This document shows, one piece after another, positions 24,647-33,053 of a DNA stretch of 64,000 bases (positions are counted from its first letter, which is position 1; every line of letters starts with the position of its first letter). The position numbers and the translations under genes were made by a program. This DNA is from Tabrizicola sp. (GTDB lineage Bacteria; Pseudomonadota; Alphaproteobacteria; Rhodobacterales; Rhodobacteraceae). The DNA is taken from the NCBI RefSeq assembly GCF_030694085.1, contig NZ_JAUXZE010000039.1, forward strand, positions 272,030-336,029, in the 5' to 3' direction. The notes under the pieces are model-generated. The model saw only the letters and a list, made by a program, of their open reading frames with translations, ran no database searches and was not told where the DNA came from.

Positions 24647-25597
24647 CTATCGCCTCCACACCACAGCATTCTCGTGTCGCAGGATGAGCTGCTGCATCGT
24701 TTCGAAGGAGTGCACCACGAAATCCGCAAACGCCGCAGCCGCCGGGTTTGCTGGCGGTCCCACAAGGCGCAAAATGCCCAGGTGTCGCTGCGGTTGCGGG
24801 ATGTCCACGGGCAGAACCGCGATGCGGTTTTGCTTCCGCTCGGCGAACCAGACCGAGAAAGGCAGGATGGCAAGGGCATCAGTCTCGGACAGGTAGTTGA
24901 TGACAGACAGCAGCGACCCCCCCGAATAGCGGATGTCCAGGTCTACCGAGCCAAGCGAGGAGCGGATCGCAAACAGGTCTGCCAGAAGCGGCGAGCCAGG
25001 CAGCGGCGCCACCCAGGGAAAGCGTCCAAGTTCTCCGGTCGTCAGGCGCTTGGCCCGTTGCAGCGGGTGGCCGCTGCGGCAGCAGACGACGTTGCGCGCT
25101 GCAAGTATCGCGGTGAAAGCCAGGCCTTCCGGCTCACCCGAGGTGCCGAGGGGAACGATCCCAAGGTCAAGCTGATCCGCCCGAAGTCCATTACCCACCT
25201 CGCTGAGATTGCCGTAGCTCTGCTGGAAATCGACATCGGGGTGCTGGTTCTGGTAGGCGGCAATTATCCGGCTGATCATGGCGTCCATGAAGAAAGGCAC
25301 ACCGCCGACACGGACAAGGCCGCGGGTGCCGCGCAGCAGGCTTTGTACCGCTTCGGTCGCGCGACGGCTTTCCAGAAGAATCCTTCTTCCATGCGCGGCA
25401 AGCTGCATTCCAAGTGAGGTGGCCTGCAACGGTCTGCGGTCGCGGATAAAGAGCGGCTTACCCACCCGCGCCTCAAGCTGCGCAAGGGATCGCGACAGGG
25501 CGGGTTGCGACAGGCCAAGCGCCGCCGCGCCCTTGCTGACGCTACCGGCATCAACGACCGCAGAAAGCTGGATCAGGTGAGCCTCGCTCAATTTCAT
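24647..25597 (-). CDS. LysR-family transcriptional regulator
   Basis: The 316-residue product has the LysR N-terminal helix-turn-helix (LIQLSAVVDAGSVSKGAAAL, then LSQPALSRSLAQLEARVGKPLF shortened here to LSQPALSRSLAQLE) and a periplasmic-binding-like effector domain. It is divergent from an intradiol dioxygenase gene and heads the left edge of the aromatic region, so it most likely activates that operon in response to an aromatic compound or muconate-type intermediate. Specific effector is not readable. Length is typical. Confidence 0.92.
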   Translation of the reverse strand: MKLSEAHLIQLSAVVDAGSVSKGAAALGLSQPALSRSLAQLEARVGKPLFIRDRRPLQATSLGMQLAAHGRRILLESRRATEAVQSLLRGTRGLVRVGGVPFFMDAMISRIIAAYQNQHPDVDFQQSYGNLSEVGNGLRADQLDLGIVPLGTSGEPEGLAFTAILAARNVVCCRSGHPLQRAKRLTTGELGRFPWVAPLPGSPLLADLFAIRSSLGSVDLDIRYSGGSLLSVINYLSETDALAILPFSVWFAERKQNRIAVLPVDIPQPQRHLGILRLVGPPANPAAAAFADFVVHSFETMQQLILRHENAVVWRR

Positions 25598-25610
25598 AAC
25601 AGAATGGTAT
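25596..25610. promoter_or_regulatory. Candidate LysR box (T-N11-A) overlapping the lysR start
   Basis: ATAACAGAATGGTAT has ATA and TAT arms around nine bases and a T-N11-A core. It lies in the divergent gap and overlaps the lysR start codon, where LysR proteins often bind for autorepression. A TATACT follows at once. Short motif, so chance is possible. Confidence 0.3.
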
Positions 25611-25682
25611 ACTGATCTTCCAAGAAGTCATCAGCCTCGTTGCCGTCTCGACCTAGTGTCGTGGGAGCAACGGGGGGATGAC

Positions 25683-26552
25683 ATGGACGGGCGTGGTTCT
25701 GGCTCCAAAGGAAAGAGGAGCGGCGCACAAGTGCGGTTGCGTCTTCCAACCTCGGCGCCTGGACGCCTGGGTGAAGCTGTTCGCCTGATCCTGGACCATG
25801 CCTATGATGTGGTCTCGCGACTGCAACCGTCGCCCGACGAGTTGGACGCGCTGGTGCAGTTCCTGACCGATGTGGGCTATGCAACCGACTCCAGGCGGCA
25901 GGAATGGGTCCTGCTCGCTGATGTGTTCGGTTTGACGGATGCAGTGATGTCACGCGTCGCAACCGGGAACGGTCGATCCACCCCGGCGACCTTGCCCGGT
26001 CCCTTTTACCGCCCTGATGCGCCCGCCCTGCCACTTGGCGCGAACCTGTGCCGAGGTGGCGAGGGCCTGCCCTTGGCCGTGACCGGCAGTGTGACAGGCC
26101 CGAAAGGAGAACCGCTGGCGGGGGCCGCGGTCGAGGTGTGGCACGCCAACGCCGAGGGCCGCTACGAGAATCAGGACCCTGACAACCAGCCCGAGCACAA
26201 CCTGCGCGGCCGCTTTATTGCCGATGCGCTGGGACGCTTCCATTTCCGCAGCATCCGACCCGCGGGCTATTCCCTGCCCGACGACGGCCCGGTCGGCCAG
26301 CTGGCCCGTCGCATCGGTCTGTCGCTGGACCGGCCCGCCCACATCCAGTTTGCAGTCACCGCTCCGGGCTACCGGCGGCTGGTGACCTCGATCTTCGACG
26401 GCAGCGATCCGGCCATCGACCGGGATGCCCTGTTTGCCGTCAAGCCCGGCCTGATCGGCGACTTCCGACCCGAGAAGACCGGAGTTTCCCTTTCGGTCGC
26501 CCTGGTGCTGGACCGGGACGATCCCCCACAACGCAGTTCAGAGGAAGGATGA
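25683..26552 (+). CDS. Intradiol ring-cleavage dioxygenase homologue with altered iron ligand
   Basis: The 289-residue product is a hydroxyquinol/catechol 1,2-dioxygenase homologue with an N-terminal dioxygenase helical domain and the motif PGPFYRPDAP. Intradiol enzymes bind Fe(III) through two tyrosines and two histidines. Here Tyr161 (GRYENQD), Tyr196 (AGYSLPDDGP) and His220 (RPAHIQF) are present. The second histidine is replaced by Gln222, encoded by CAG at 26346-26348. The paralogue at 36460-37332 keeps RPAHLH. The ATG at 25683 follows a GGGGGGA ribosome site; a GTG at 25656 is possible but less likely. It overlaps the next gene by four bases. Activity may be altered or lost. Confidence 0.88.
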   Translation: MDGRGSGSKGKRSGAQVRLRLPTSAPGRLGEAVRLILDHAYDVVSRLQPSPDELDALVQFLTDVGYATDSRRQEWVLLADVFGLTDAVMSRVATGNGRSTPATLPGPFYRPDAPALPLGANLCRGGEGLPLAVTGSVTGPKGEPLAGAAVEVWHANAEGRYENQDPDNQPEHNLRGRFIADALGRFHFRSIRPAGYSLPDDGPVGQLARRIGLSLDRPAHIQFAVTAPGYRRLVTSIFDGSDPAIDRDALFAVKPGLIGDFRPEKTGVSLSVALVLDRDDPPQRSSEEG

Positions 26553-27514
26553 CTCTTATGGCCCTTGTCTCCGGGTACCACCACCTGACGATGAGCACGC
26601 ACGGCGTGCAGGAAGACTATGACTTCTATACCAAGGCGCTGGGCCTTTATTCGGTCAAGCGCACGGTGTTGTTTGACGGAGTGCTGCCGGTCTATCACCT
26701 TTACTATGGGTCGAAGCACGGCGATGCCTCGACGATCATCACGACCTTTCCGTTCAAAAAGCCTGGCATCTTTGGTCGGCGCGGCACCAACCAGACCCGC
26801 ACGATCATGCAGGCGATCCCGGTGGGCGCGGCGGATTACTGGGTCGATCGGCTGAACAAGCACGGCATCCTGGCGGCCAAGGGCGAACGTTTCGGCCTGA
26901 CCCGCGTCATGTTCGCCCATCCCTGCGGTATCCCTCACGAGTTGGTCGAAAACCCCGACGACCCCCGCAAGCCCATCGTGAACGAAGCACAGGGCACCAC
27001 CGCCCAGGTCGCGATCAAGGGCATCTACGGCGGCGCGGTCGCCGTGATGGACGCGGCCCCGATGGAGGAATTCCTCGACATCGGCATGCAGTTCCGGCGT
27101 GAAGGCACCGACGCCAACGGCAGCATGTGGATCGTGCCGCAGAACGACGGGTTACGGTCCGTGATCGAGATCATCACTGACCGCGACAGCCCGCAGGGCA
27201 CCTGGACACTGGCGGGGGGCACCGTCCACCACCTCGCCTTCAACACCGGCAACGAAGACAACCAGATCGCCCTGAAAGCCCGCCTGGAAGGCATGGGCTA
27301 CACCGACGTCAGCGAACAGAAGGACCGGATGTACTTCAAGTCGATGTACATGCGCTCGCCCGGTGGCGCGATGTTCGAGCTGGCCTGGACCGTGCCCGAG
27401 GGCTGGGCAAAGGACGAACCCGCCGACGCCATTGGTCGCAGTCTCGTGTTCCCGCCGTGGTTCGCCGACCGTCAGGCCGAGATGGAAGCTGGCCTGGAAC
27501 CGGCGGAGTTCTGA
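26549..27514 (+). CDS. VOC-superfamily ring-cleaving dioxygenase, PcpA/LinE/MhqO-like
   Basis: This 321-residue protein has two vicinal-oxygen-chelate repeats. Likely metal ligands are His11 or His12 (SGYHHLTM), His227 or His228 (TVHHLAF) and Glu277 (MFELAW), spaced as in PcpA, the 2,6-dichlorohydroquinone 1,2-dioxygenase. It carries GRRGTNQTRTIMQAIPVG and a long GMQFRREG segment typical of the PcpA/MhqO group. It is predicted to open hydroquinone-type rings. It is coupled by four-base overlap to the intradiol homologue and by one base to a MhqD-like hydrolase gene, an arrangement reminiscent of mhqD/mhqO pairs. Confidence 0.85.
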   Translation: MTLMALVSGYHHLTMSTHGVQEDYDFYTKALGLYSVKRTVLFDGVLPVYHLYYGSKHGDASTIITTFPFKKPGIFGRRGTNQTRTIMQAIPVGAADYWVDRLNKHGILAAKGERFGLTRVMFAHPCGIPHELVENPDDPRKPIVNEAQGTTAQVAIKGIYGGAVAVMDAAPMEEFLDIGMQFRREGTDANGSMWIVPQNDGLRSVIEIITDRDSPQGTWTLAGGTVHHLAFNTGNEDNQIALKARLEGMGYTDVSEQKDRMYFKSMYMRSPGGAMFELAWTVPEGWAKDEPADAIGRSLVFPPWFADRQAEMEAGLEPAEF

Positions 27515-28173
27515 TGCCGGGAGTGGCGGACATCCTGACTCTGGGCGTTCCGGCTGACCGGGCGAAAGTGCTTTGCGTCTTCGTCCACGGCAGGAACCAG
27601 TCGCCCGGGGACATGGAGGCGGCAGTGATCCGTCGCTTGTCCGCCGCTGACGTGGCCTTTGTCCTGCCGCAGGCGGGGGACAGGACCTGGTACAATGCGC
27701 GGGCGGTCGATCCCCTAAGCGACACGACGCGGGACGAGCTTGCCGCCTCGCTGGCGGGTTTGACTGCGGTGGTTTCGAACTTGCGGACGAAGGCGCCAGG
27801 TCTGCCTCTGGTGCTGGGCGGTTTCAGTCAGGGCGCCTGTCTGTCCCTGGAGCACGCCTTCTCGGGGAGCGCCAGCCCCGAGGTCGTCGTAGCCTTCACC
27901 GGCTGTCGGGTGGGGGTGGCAAGCGATGTGCGCGCTAAGGCCCTTCCCTCCGGCCTGCCGGTCTATCTTTCAGCCGGAAGTGCCGACCCCTGGATACCGG
28001 TCGCAGCCTTTGCCGAGGCAGCGGCCGACCTTGGCCACGCCGAAGCGCGCCTGCGCTGTGATGTCTTCCCCGACCGCCCGCATGAGGTCTCGGACGCCGA
28101 GATCGCGATGCTGGACTCGGTCCTTTCCGATCTGGCCGCCGGGCACTCCCCGCTGATGGAGGCCCCCCGATGA
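27514..28173 (+). CDS. Alpha/beta hydrolase, phospholipase/carboxylesterase (MhqD-like) family
   Basis: The 219-residue product has FVHGRNQSP near the N-terminus (oxyanion region), the nucleophile motif GGFSQGA, Asp in SAGSADPWIP and His in DRPHEVS, completing the Ser-Asp-His triad of the carboxylesterase/thioesterase family. The start ATG overlaps the stop of the ring-cleaving dioxygenase gene. In the cluster it may hydrolyse a lactone, ester or acyl halide formed on ring cleavage. It overlaps the maleylacetate reductase gene by four bases. Confidence 0.85.
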   Translation: MPGVADILTLGVPADRAKVLCVFVHGRNQSPGDMEAAVIRRLSAADVAFVLPQAGDRTWYNARAVDPLSDTTRDELAASLAGLTAVVSNLRTKAPGLPLVLGGFSQGACLSLEHAFSGSASPEVVVAFTGCRVGVASDVRAKALPSGLPVYLSAGSADPWIPVAAFAEAAADLGHAEARLRCDVFPDRPHEVSDAEIAMLDSVLSDLAAGHSPLMEAPR

Positions 28174-29231
28174 CCCGCGCGTTCACCTTCCCCGGCCTCA
28201 CCACCAGGGTCGTCTTTGGCCACGGAACACTGACCCAGGTCCCCGATGAGGTCGCTCGCCTCGGACGTTCTCGCGCGATGGTCCTCTCCACCCCGCATCA
28301 GCAGGCCGAAGCCCAAGCCCTTGCAGAGCGACTTGGTGCCAAGGCTGCAGGCATTTTTGCCGGGGCCACCATGCACACTCCGGTTGATGTCACCGACCGG
28401 GCCATCGCCGCCTACCGCGCCGCAAACGCGGATTGCGTCGTCTCCCTTGGTGGCGGCTCCACTACCGGCCTTGGCAAGGCTATCGCCGTCCGCACCGGGG
28501 CCGATCAGGTCGTGATCCCCACCACCTATGCCGGGTCCGAGATGACCGATATCCTCGGCGAAACCGCAGCCGGAGAGAAGACCACCCGCCGCGACCCCGC
28601 GATCCGGCCCGAGGTCGTGATCTACGACGTCGACCTGACGCTGACGCTGCCCTTGGCCCTGACTGTGACCTCGGCGCTGAACGCAATTGCCCACGCGATG
28701 GAGGGCTTCTATGCCCCCGACCGCAATCCGGTGACCGAATCTCTTAGCCGAGACGCGATGCCCGCTTTCCGCGATGCCCTTCCCGCGCTGGCCCAAAACC
28801 CGCAGGACAAGGAGGCCCGTGCCAAGGCGCTTTTCGCTGCCTGGGGCTGCTCGCTGACGCTTGGTCAGGTGACGATGGCGCTGCACCACAAGCTCGCCCA
28901 TGTTCTTGGGGGCAGTTTTGGACTGCCTCATGCCGAAACCCACGCCGTTCTTCTGCCCCACACCACCGCCTACAACGAACCTGCCGTGGGCAGCCTCCTG
29001 CTGCCCATTTCCAACACCTTCGGCCACGGCAGCGCCGGAAAGGGCCTGTGGCACTTCGCCAAATCGGTGGACGCCCCGATGCGCCTCGCCGACCTTGGCC
29101 TGACCGCCCAGGACCTCGACCGCGCCGCCGACATCGCCACAAAGAACCCCTACGCCAACCCACACCCCGTCACCCGCGACGGAATCCGTCACCTGCTGCA
29201 ACAGGCCTTCGACGGGCACTGCCCCGACTGA
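28170..29231 (+). CDS. Maleylacetate reductase
   Basis: Maleylacetate reductase converts maleylacetate to 3-oxoadipate with NAD(P)H, the common endpoint of hydroxyquinol and hydroquinone breakdown. The 353-residue product is the short iron-ADH-like type with GHGTL, SLGGGSTTGLGKAIA, IPTTYAGSEMT, LNAIAHAMEGFYAP and the His-rich HHKLAHVLGG and LPHAETHAVLLPH motifs diagnostic of this enzyme. It ends the first catabolic operon, 38 bases before a transporter binding protein gene. Identity is strong. Confidence 0.92.
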   Translation: MTRAFTFPGLTTRVVFGHGTLTQVPDEVARLGRSRAMVLSTPHQQAEAQALAERLGAKAAGIFAGATMHTPVDVTDRAIAAYRAANADCVVSLGGGSTTGLGKAIAVRTGADQVVIPTTYAGSEMTDILGETAAGEKTTRRDPAIRPEVVIYDVDLTLTLPLALTVTSALNAIAHAMEGFYAPDRNPVTESLSRDAMPAFRDALPALAQNPQDKEARAKALFAAWGCSLTLGQVTMALHHKLAHVLGGSFGLPHAETHAVLLPHTTAYNEPAVGSLLLPISNTFGHGSAGKGLWHFAKSVDAPMRLADLGLTAQDLDRAADIATKNPYANPHPVTRDGIRHLLQQAFDGHCPD

Positions 29232-29269
29232 CGGGCCGGCCTGAACCACAACAAAAGGGAGGAACCACC

Positions 29270-30544
29270 ATGATCACCAGACGCAAGCTTCTGAAATCGG
29301 GCGCCGCCACCAGCCTTGCCCTTGCGACCCCCGGCCTCTTCGCCCCAGCCATCGCGCAAGGCGCCAAGATCCGCATCGGCTATGTCAGCCCGCAGTCGGG
29401 GCCCTTGGCAGGCTTCGCCGAAAGCGACGCCTACAACATCGAGGCCTTCCTCGCCACGGAAGCGGGGCAGAACTTCGAGGTCATCGTCAAGGACAGCCAG
29501 TCCGACCCGAACCGCGCTGCCTCGGTCGCCAAAGAACTGATCGTTGACGACGAAATCAACCTGATGATCGTCGCCTCGACCCCCGAAACCACCAATCCGG
29601 TGGCGACGACCTGTGAAGCCGAAGGGATGCCCGTCATCTCCACCAAAGCGCCCTGGCAGCCCTGGTTCATCGGCCAGCAAGGCAACCCCGGCGACCCGGC
29701 CTCGTGGACGCCCTTCAACTATGCGTTCCACTACTTCTGGGGTCTGGAGGATGTGATTGCCGTCTTCCTGAACATGTGGAACCAGGTCGAGACCAACAAG
29801 CAGGTCGGCGGCCTCTTTCCCAATGACGGTGACGGCAACGCCTGGGGCGACCCGAACGTGGGCGTCGGCCCCGGCTTTGCAGCACAGGGCTACACCCTGA
29901 CCGATCCGGGCCGCTACCAGAACCTCAACGACGATTTCACTGCCCAGATCAACGCTTTCAAGGCCGCCAACGCCGAGATCGTCACCGGAGTCGTGATCCC
30001 GCCCGACTTCACCACCTTCCGCAACCAGGCCCTCCAGCAGGGCTTCAACCCGAAGATCATCACCGTCGCCAAGGCCATCCTCTTCCCGCAATCGGTCGAG
30101 GCTTTGGGCGAGGCCGGGCATAACCTGTCGTCCGAGGTCTGGTGGTCGAACACCCACCCGTTCAAATCCTCGCTCACCGGCCAGTCGGCAGCCGAACTTG
30201 CGGCCGATTATACCACGAAGTCGGGCCGCCCCTGGACCCAGCCAATCGGCTTTGTCCATTCGTTGTTCGAGGTCGCCTCGAACGTGATGGGCCGCGTTTC
30301 GGACGTGACCGATGCCGACGCCGTTGCAGCCGCCATCGCCGCGACCGACCTTGACACGATGGTCGGCAAGGTCGCCTGGAACGGGGAAGGCGTGCCGGAC
30401 TTCGCAAAGACCAACGTCACCAAGACCCCCCTCGTCGGTGGCCAGTGGCGGCGGAAAGAGGACGGCACCTTCGACCTCGTCATCGTCGACAACCAGACCG
30501 CCCCGGCGATCCCGACCGGCGGCACGATGGAGGCGCTGGCCTGA
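29270..30544 (+). CDS. ABC transporter substrate-binding protein, Liv/branched-chain type, Tat signal
   Basis: The 424-residue periplasmic binding protein starts with a twin-arginine signal MITRRKLLKSG and a hydrophobic stretch ending near IAQ-GA. Type I periplasmic-binding features are RIGYVSPQSGPLAGFAE and IVASTPETTNPVATTCE. The ATG at 29270 lies seven bases after AGGGAGGAA. Placed among hydroxyquinol genes, it probably captures an aromatic acid or phenolic compound, as do several Liv-type binding proteins of Rhodopseudomonas. A strong hairpin separates it from the ATPase gene. Confidence 0.9.
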   Translation: MITRRKLLKSGAATSLALATPGLFAPAIAQGAKIRIGYVSPQSGPLAGFAESDAYNIEAFLATEAGQNFEVIVKDSQSDPNRAASVAKELIVDDEINLMIVASTPETTNPVATTCEAEGMPVISTKAPWQPWFIGQQGNPGDPASWTPFNYAFHYFWGLEDVIAVFLNMWNQVETNKQVGGLFPNDGDGNAWGDPNVGVGPGFAAQGYTLTDPGRYQNLNDDFTAQINAFKAANAEIVTGVVIPPDFTTFRNQALQQGFNPKIITVAKAILFPQSVEALGEAGHNLSSEVWWSNTHPFKSSLTGQSAAELAADYTTKSGRPWTQPIGFVHSLFEVASNVMGRVSDVTDADAVAAAIAATDLDTMVGKVAWNGEGVPDFAKTNVTKTPLVGGQWRRKEDGTFDLVIVDNQTAPAIPTGGTMEALA

Positions 30545-30550
30545 TCAAGA

Positions 30551-30576
30551 TGCGGCCCCCACTCCAGGGGGCCGCA
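30551..30576 (+). terminator. Intercistronic hairpin after SBP gene
   Basis: TGCGGCCCCC (30551-30560) pairs perfectly with GGGGGCCGCA (30567-30576) around ACTCCA. It lies between the binding-protein stop and the ATPase start at 30594. No U-tract follows, so partial read-through is expected. Confidence 0.65.
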
Positions 30577-30593
30577 CACAAGGCCGGTAAATC

Positions 30594-31316
30594 ATGACAA
30601 ACGTCCTGACCCTGACAAATGTCTCGAAAAGCTTCGGCGCCCTCAAGGTGACCGACGAGGTTTCGTTTGCCGTGCCAAAGGGTCAGGCCCTCGGTATCAT
30701 CGGACCGAACGGCGCCGGGAAATCCACCCTTTTCAACCTGATCACCGGGAACTTCCTGCCCGACACCGGGTCGATAACCCTGCTTGGACGCGACGTGACC
30801 CGCTCCCCTGCGATGGACCGCGTCCGCATGGGCGTCGGCCGCAGCTTCCAGATTCCGCAGCCGTTCGAGGGCCTGACGGTCTTCGAAAACCTTCTTACCG
30901 CCGCCGCCTATGGCCAGGGCAAGCGCGAGGTCGAGGTGCAGGACACCTGTGTCTCGATCCTGGGGGACACCGAGCTTCTGTCCAAGGCCAACACGCTGGC
31001 AGGCTCGCTTTCGCTTCTTGATCGCAAGCGGCTCGAGCTGGCGCGGGCGATGGCCACCGGGCCGAAGCTGCTGCTCCTTGACGAAATCGCGGGCGGACTG
31101 ACCGAGGGCGAATGTCTGGCGCTGGTCGCCACGATCAAGGCACTGCACGCCCAGGGCATCACGATCATCTGGATCGAGCATGTCCTGCACGCGCTGACCT
31201 CGGTCGTGGAGCGCCTCCTCGTCCTCGACTTCGGCCGTATCATCGGCGTCGGCGACCCCGATGCGATCATGGCCTCGAAGGAAGTGCGCGAGATCTACCT
31301 CGGGATGGAAGTCTGA
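30594..31316 (+). CDS. ABC transporter ATP-binding protein, LivG type
   Basis: The 240-residue ATPase has Walker A GPNGAGKST, the LivG-type GRSFQIPQPFEGLTVFENL, a diverged signature LAGSLSLLDRKRLELARAMA where the usual LSGGQ is replaced by LSLLD, Walker B LLLLDEIAGGL and IIWIEHVLHAL. LSLLD-type signatures are common in LivG homologues. The stop overlaps the next start by one base. It pairs with the LivF-type product. Confidence 0.92.
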   Translation: MTNVLTLTNVSKSFGALKVTDEVSFAVPKGQALGIIGPNGAGKSTLFNLITGNFLPDTGSITLLGRDVTRSPAMDRVRMGVGRSFQIPQPFEGLTVFENLLTAAAYGQGKREVEVQDTCVSILGDTELLSKANTLAGSLSLLDRKRLELARAMATGPKLLLLDEIAGGLTEGECLALVATIKALHAQGITIIWIEHVLHALTSVVERLLVLDFGRIIGVGDPDAIMASKEVREIYLGMEV

Positions 31317-32023
31317 TGGCGCTTCTAGAAACCCACGGCCTCATCGCGCAGTACGGACAGTTCAAGGCCCTCTTCGGCATCGACCTGCATGTCGACCCGG
31401 GCGAATGTGTGGCGATCATCGGCGCGAACGGGGCGGGCAAGACCACCCTGATGCGCTCGATCACCGGGGTCATCAGGAACGTCCCCGACCAGATCCACCA
31501 CAACGGCCAACCGATTGGTGCGCTGTCCCCCGACCAGATCCTGCGGCGCGGGATCGCGATGGTCCCTGAAGGCCGCAAGCTCTTTCCCTCACTCACGGTC
31601 GAGGAGAACCTTCTGATCGGCGGTCAGGTCCGCCGCGGCTCGGGCCGCTGGTCGCTGGAGGAAATCTATTCGCTCTTTCCCATCCTGAAGGACCGTCGCC
31701 GCTCCCCTGGCACCGCTCTGTCCGGGGGCCAGCAGCAGATGGTCGCCATCGGCCGCGCCCTCATGTCGAACCCCGAGCTTCTCCTCTGCGACGAGATCAG
31801 CCTCGGCCTTGCGCCTGTGGTCATCCGCGACATCTACGCCGCGCTCCCCGCGATCCGCGCGACCGGCGCAGCCGTCATCATTGTCGAACAGGACATTACC
31901 CGGGCCCTTGCTGTCGCCGACCGGGTCTATTGCCTGATGGAAGGCCGCGTAACACTGACCGCTCGCGCGAAGGAAGTTAGCCGCGAAGCGATCCACGCCG
32001 CCTATTTCGGGGAACCCGCATGA
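31316..32023 (+). CDS. ABC transporter ATP-binding protein, LivF type
   Basis: The 235-residue ATPase has Walker A GANGAGKTT, the LivF-specific RGIAMVPEGRKLFPSLTVEENL, signature LSGGQQQMVAIGRALM and Walker B LLLCDEISLGLAP. The ATG at 31316 overlaps the LivG-type stop. It is followed by a 166-base gap holding a repeat element before the permease genes, the only sizeable break in this transporter operon. Confidence 0.93.
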   Translation: MALLETHGLIAQYGQFKALFGIDLHVDPGECVAIIGANGAGKTTLMRSITGVIRNVPDQIHHNGQPIGALSPDQILRRGIAMVPEGRKLFPSLTVEENLLIGGQVRRGSGRWSLEEIYSLFPILKDRRRSPGTALSGGQQQMVAIGRALMSNPELLLCDEISLGLAPVVIRDIYAALPAIRATGAAVIIVEQDITRALAVADRVYCLMEGRVTLTARAKEVSREAIHAAYFGEPA

Positions 32024-32092
32024 CCCTGCCGCTGCCCCTTCATCTGTCCGCGACCATCCTCAAGCAGGTGGGCGGACGACGCACCCCAAACG

Positions 32093-32175
32093 GCCGAGCC
32101 CGTTGCGCGCCCGTCGCGCGCAGAGACGAGACACAAGAGTTGCGCGGCAGCGCTCCTTTCACGAACCGCCCCAAT
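32093..32175. repeat. Interspersed repeat element, copy B
   Basis: Lies in the gap between the LivF-type and LivH-type genes. It opens with GCCGAGC, has the inverted repeat TGCGCGC (32104-32110) and GCGCGCA (32116-32122) around a 5-nt loop CCGTC, and continues with GAGACACAAGAGTTGCGCGG and a CGAACCGCCCC end. Order and spacing match copy A at 5131-5213. The stem bases differ but still pair. Confidence 0.6.
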
Positions 32176-32189
32176 CCGCGAGGCGCGCA

Positions 32190-33053
32190 ATGATCTGGAT
32201 TGACGTTCTCGTCCAGGGCATCCTCCTCGGCGGGCTTTATGCGCTCTTCGCCGCCGGGCTTAGCCTTGTCTTCGGGATCATGCGGCTGGTGAACCTTGCG
32301 CACGGCGACCTTATCGTCTTTGCGGCCTTCGCAATCCTGCTGATCACCGGGACCCTTGGCCTGAACCCCTTCCTCGCGGCCTTGCTTGCGGCCCCCCTGA
32401 TGTTCGCCGCTGGCTGGACACTCCAGCGCTTCGTCCTGAACCGGGTCCTCGGGAAAGACATCCTGCCGCCCCTGCTGGTCACCTTTGGCCTTTCTGTCGC
32501 CTTGCAGAACGGAATGCTGGAAATTTTCAGCGCCGACAGCCAGAGACTGTCGGTTGGACGGCTGGAAAGCGCCTCGATCGATCTTGGGGTCGTCACCGTC
32601 GGCACCCTGCCGCTTCTGACGTTCGCCAGCGCCGTCGGGGTGATCTTCGTCCTGAACCGGATCTTCTACACCACCGCCTTGGGCCGCGCCTTCCGGGCTG
32701 TCTCGGACGATCCCACGACCGCCAGCCTGATGGGCCTGAACCCGAAATCCATCTTCGCTATCGCCACCGGCCTGGCGATGGTCATCGTCACTCTCGCCGC
32801 GCTTTATCTTGGCATGCGATCGAACTTCGATCCCTCCATCGGCCCGGCCCGCCTGCTTTACGCGTTTCAGGCCGTGATCATCGGTGGGCTGGGCAGCCTC
32901 TGGGGCACTCTGGCGGGCGGAGCGATCATCGGTGTCGCCCAGACCTTCGGCGCGCAGATCAACCCGGAATGGCAGATCCTGGCGGGGCACATCGCCTTCC
33001 TGGTCGTCCTTTTGATCCGCCCGCGCGGCCTTTTCCCTCGGGCGGTGGACTGA
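32190..33053 (+). CDS. ABC transporter permease, LivH type
   Basis: The 287-residue membrane protein begins MIWIDVLVQGILLGGLYALF and shows the LivH motif FGIMRLVNLAHGDL and the EAA-like loop AFRAVSDDPTTASLMGLN. About eight membrane spans are visible. The ATG at 32190 is chosen because the hydrophobic LivH N-terminus begins there; the upstream frame runs through the repeat element. The stop overlaps the LivM-type start. Confidence 0.92.
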   Translation: MIWIDVLVQGILLGGLYALFAAGLSLVFGIMRLVNLAHGDLIVFAAFAILLITGTLGLNPFLAALLAAPLMFAAGWTLQRFVLNRVLGKDILPPLLVTFGLSVALQNGMLEIFSADSQRLSVGRLESASIDLGVVTVGTLPLLTFASAVGVIFVLNRIFYTTALGRAFRAVSDDPTTASLMGLNPKSIFAIATGLAMVIVTLAALYLGMRSNFDPSIGPARLLYAFQAVIIGGLGSLWGTLAGGAIIGVAQTFGAQINPEWQILAGHIAFLVVLLIRPRGLFPRAVD

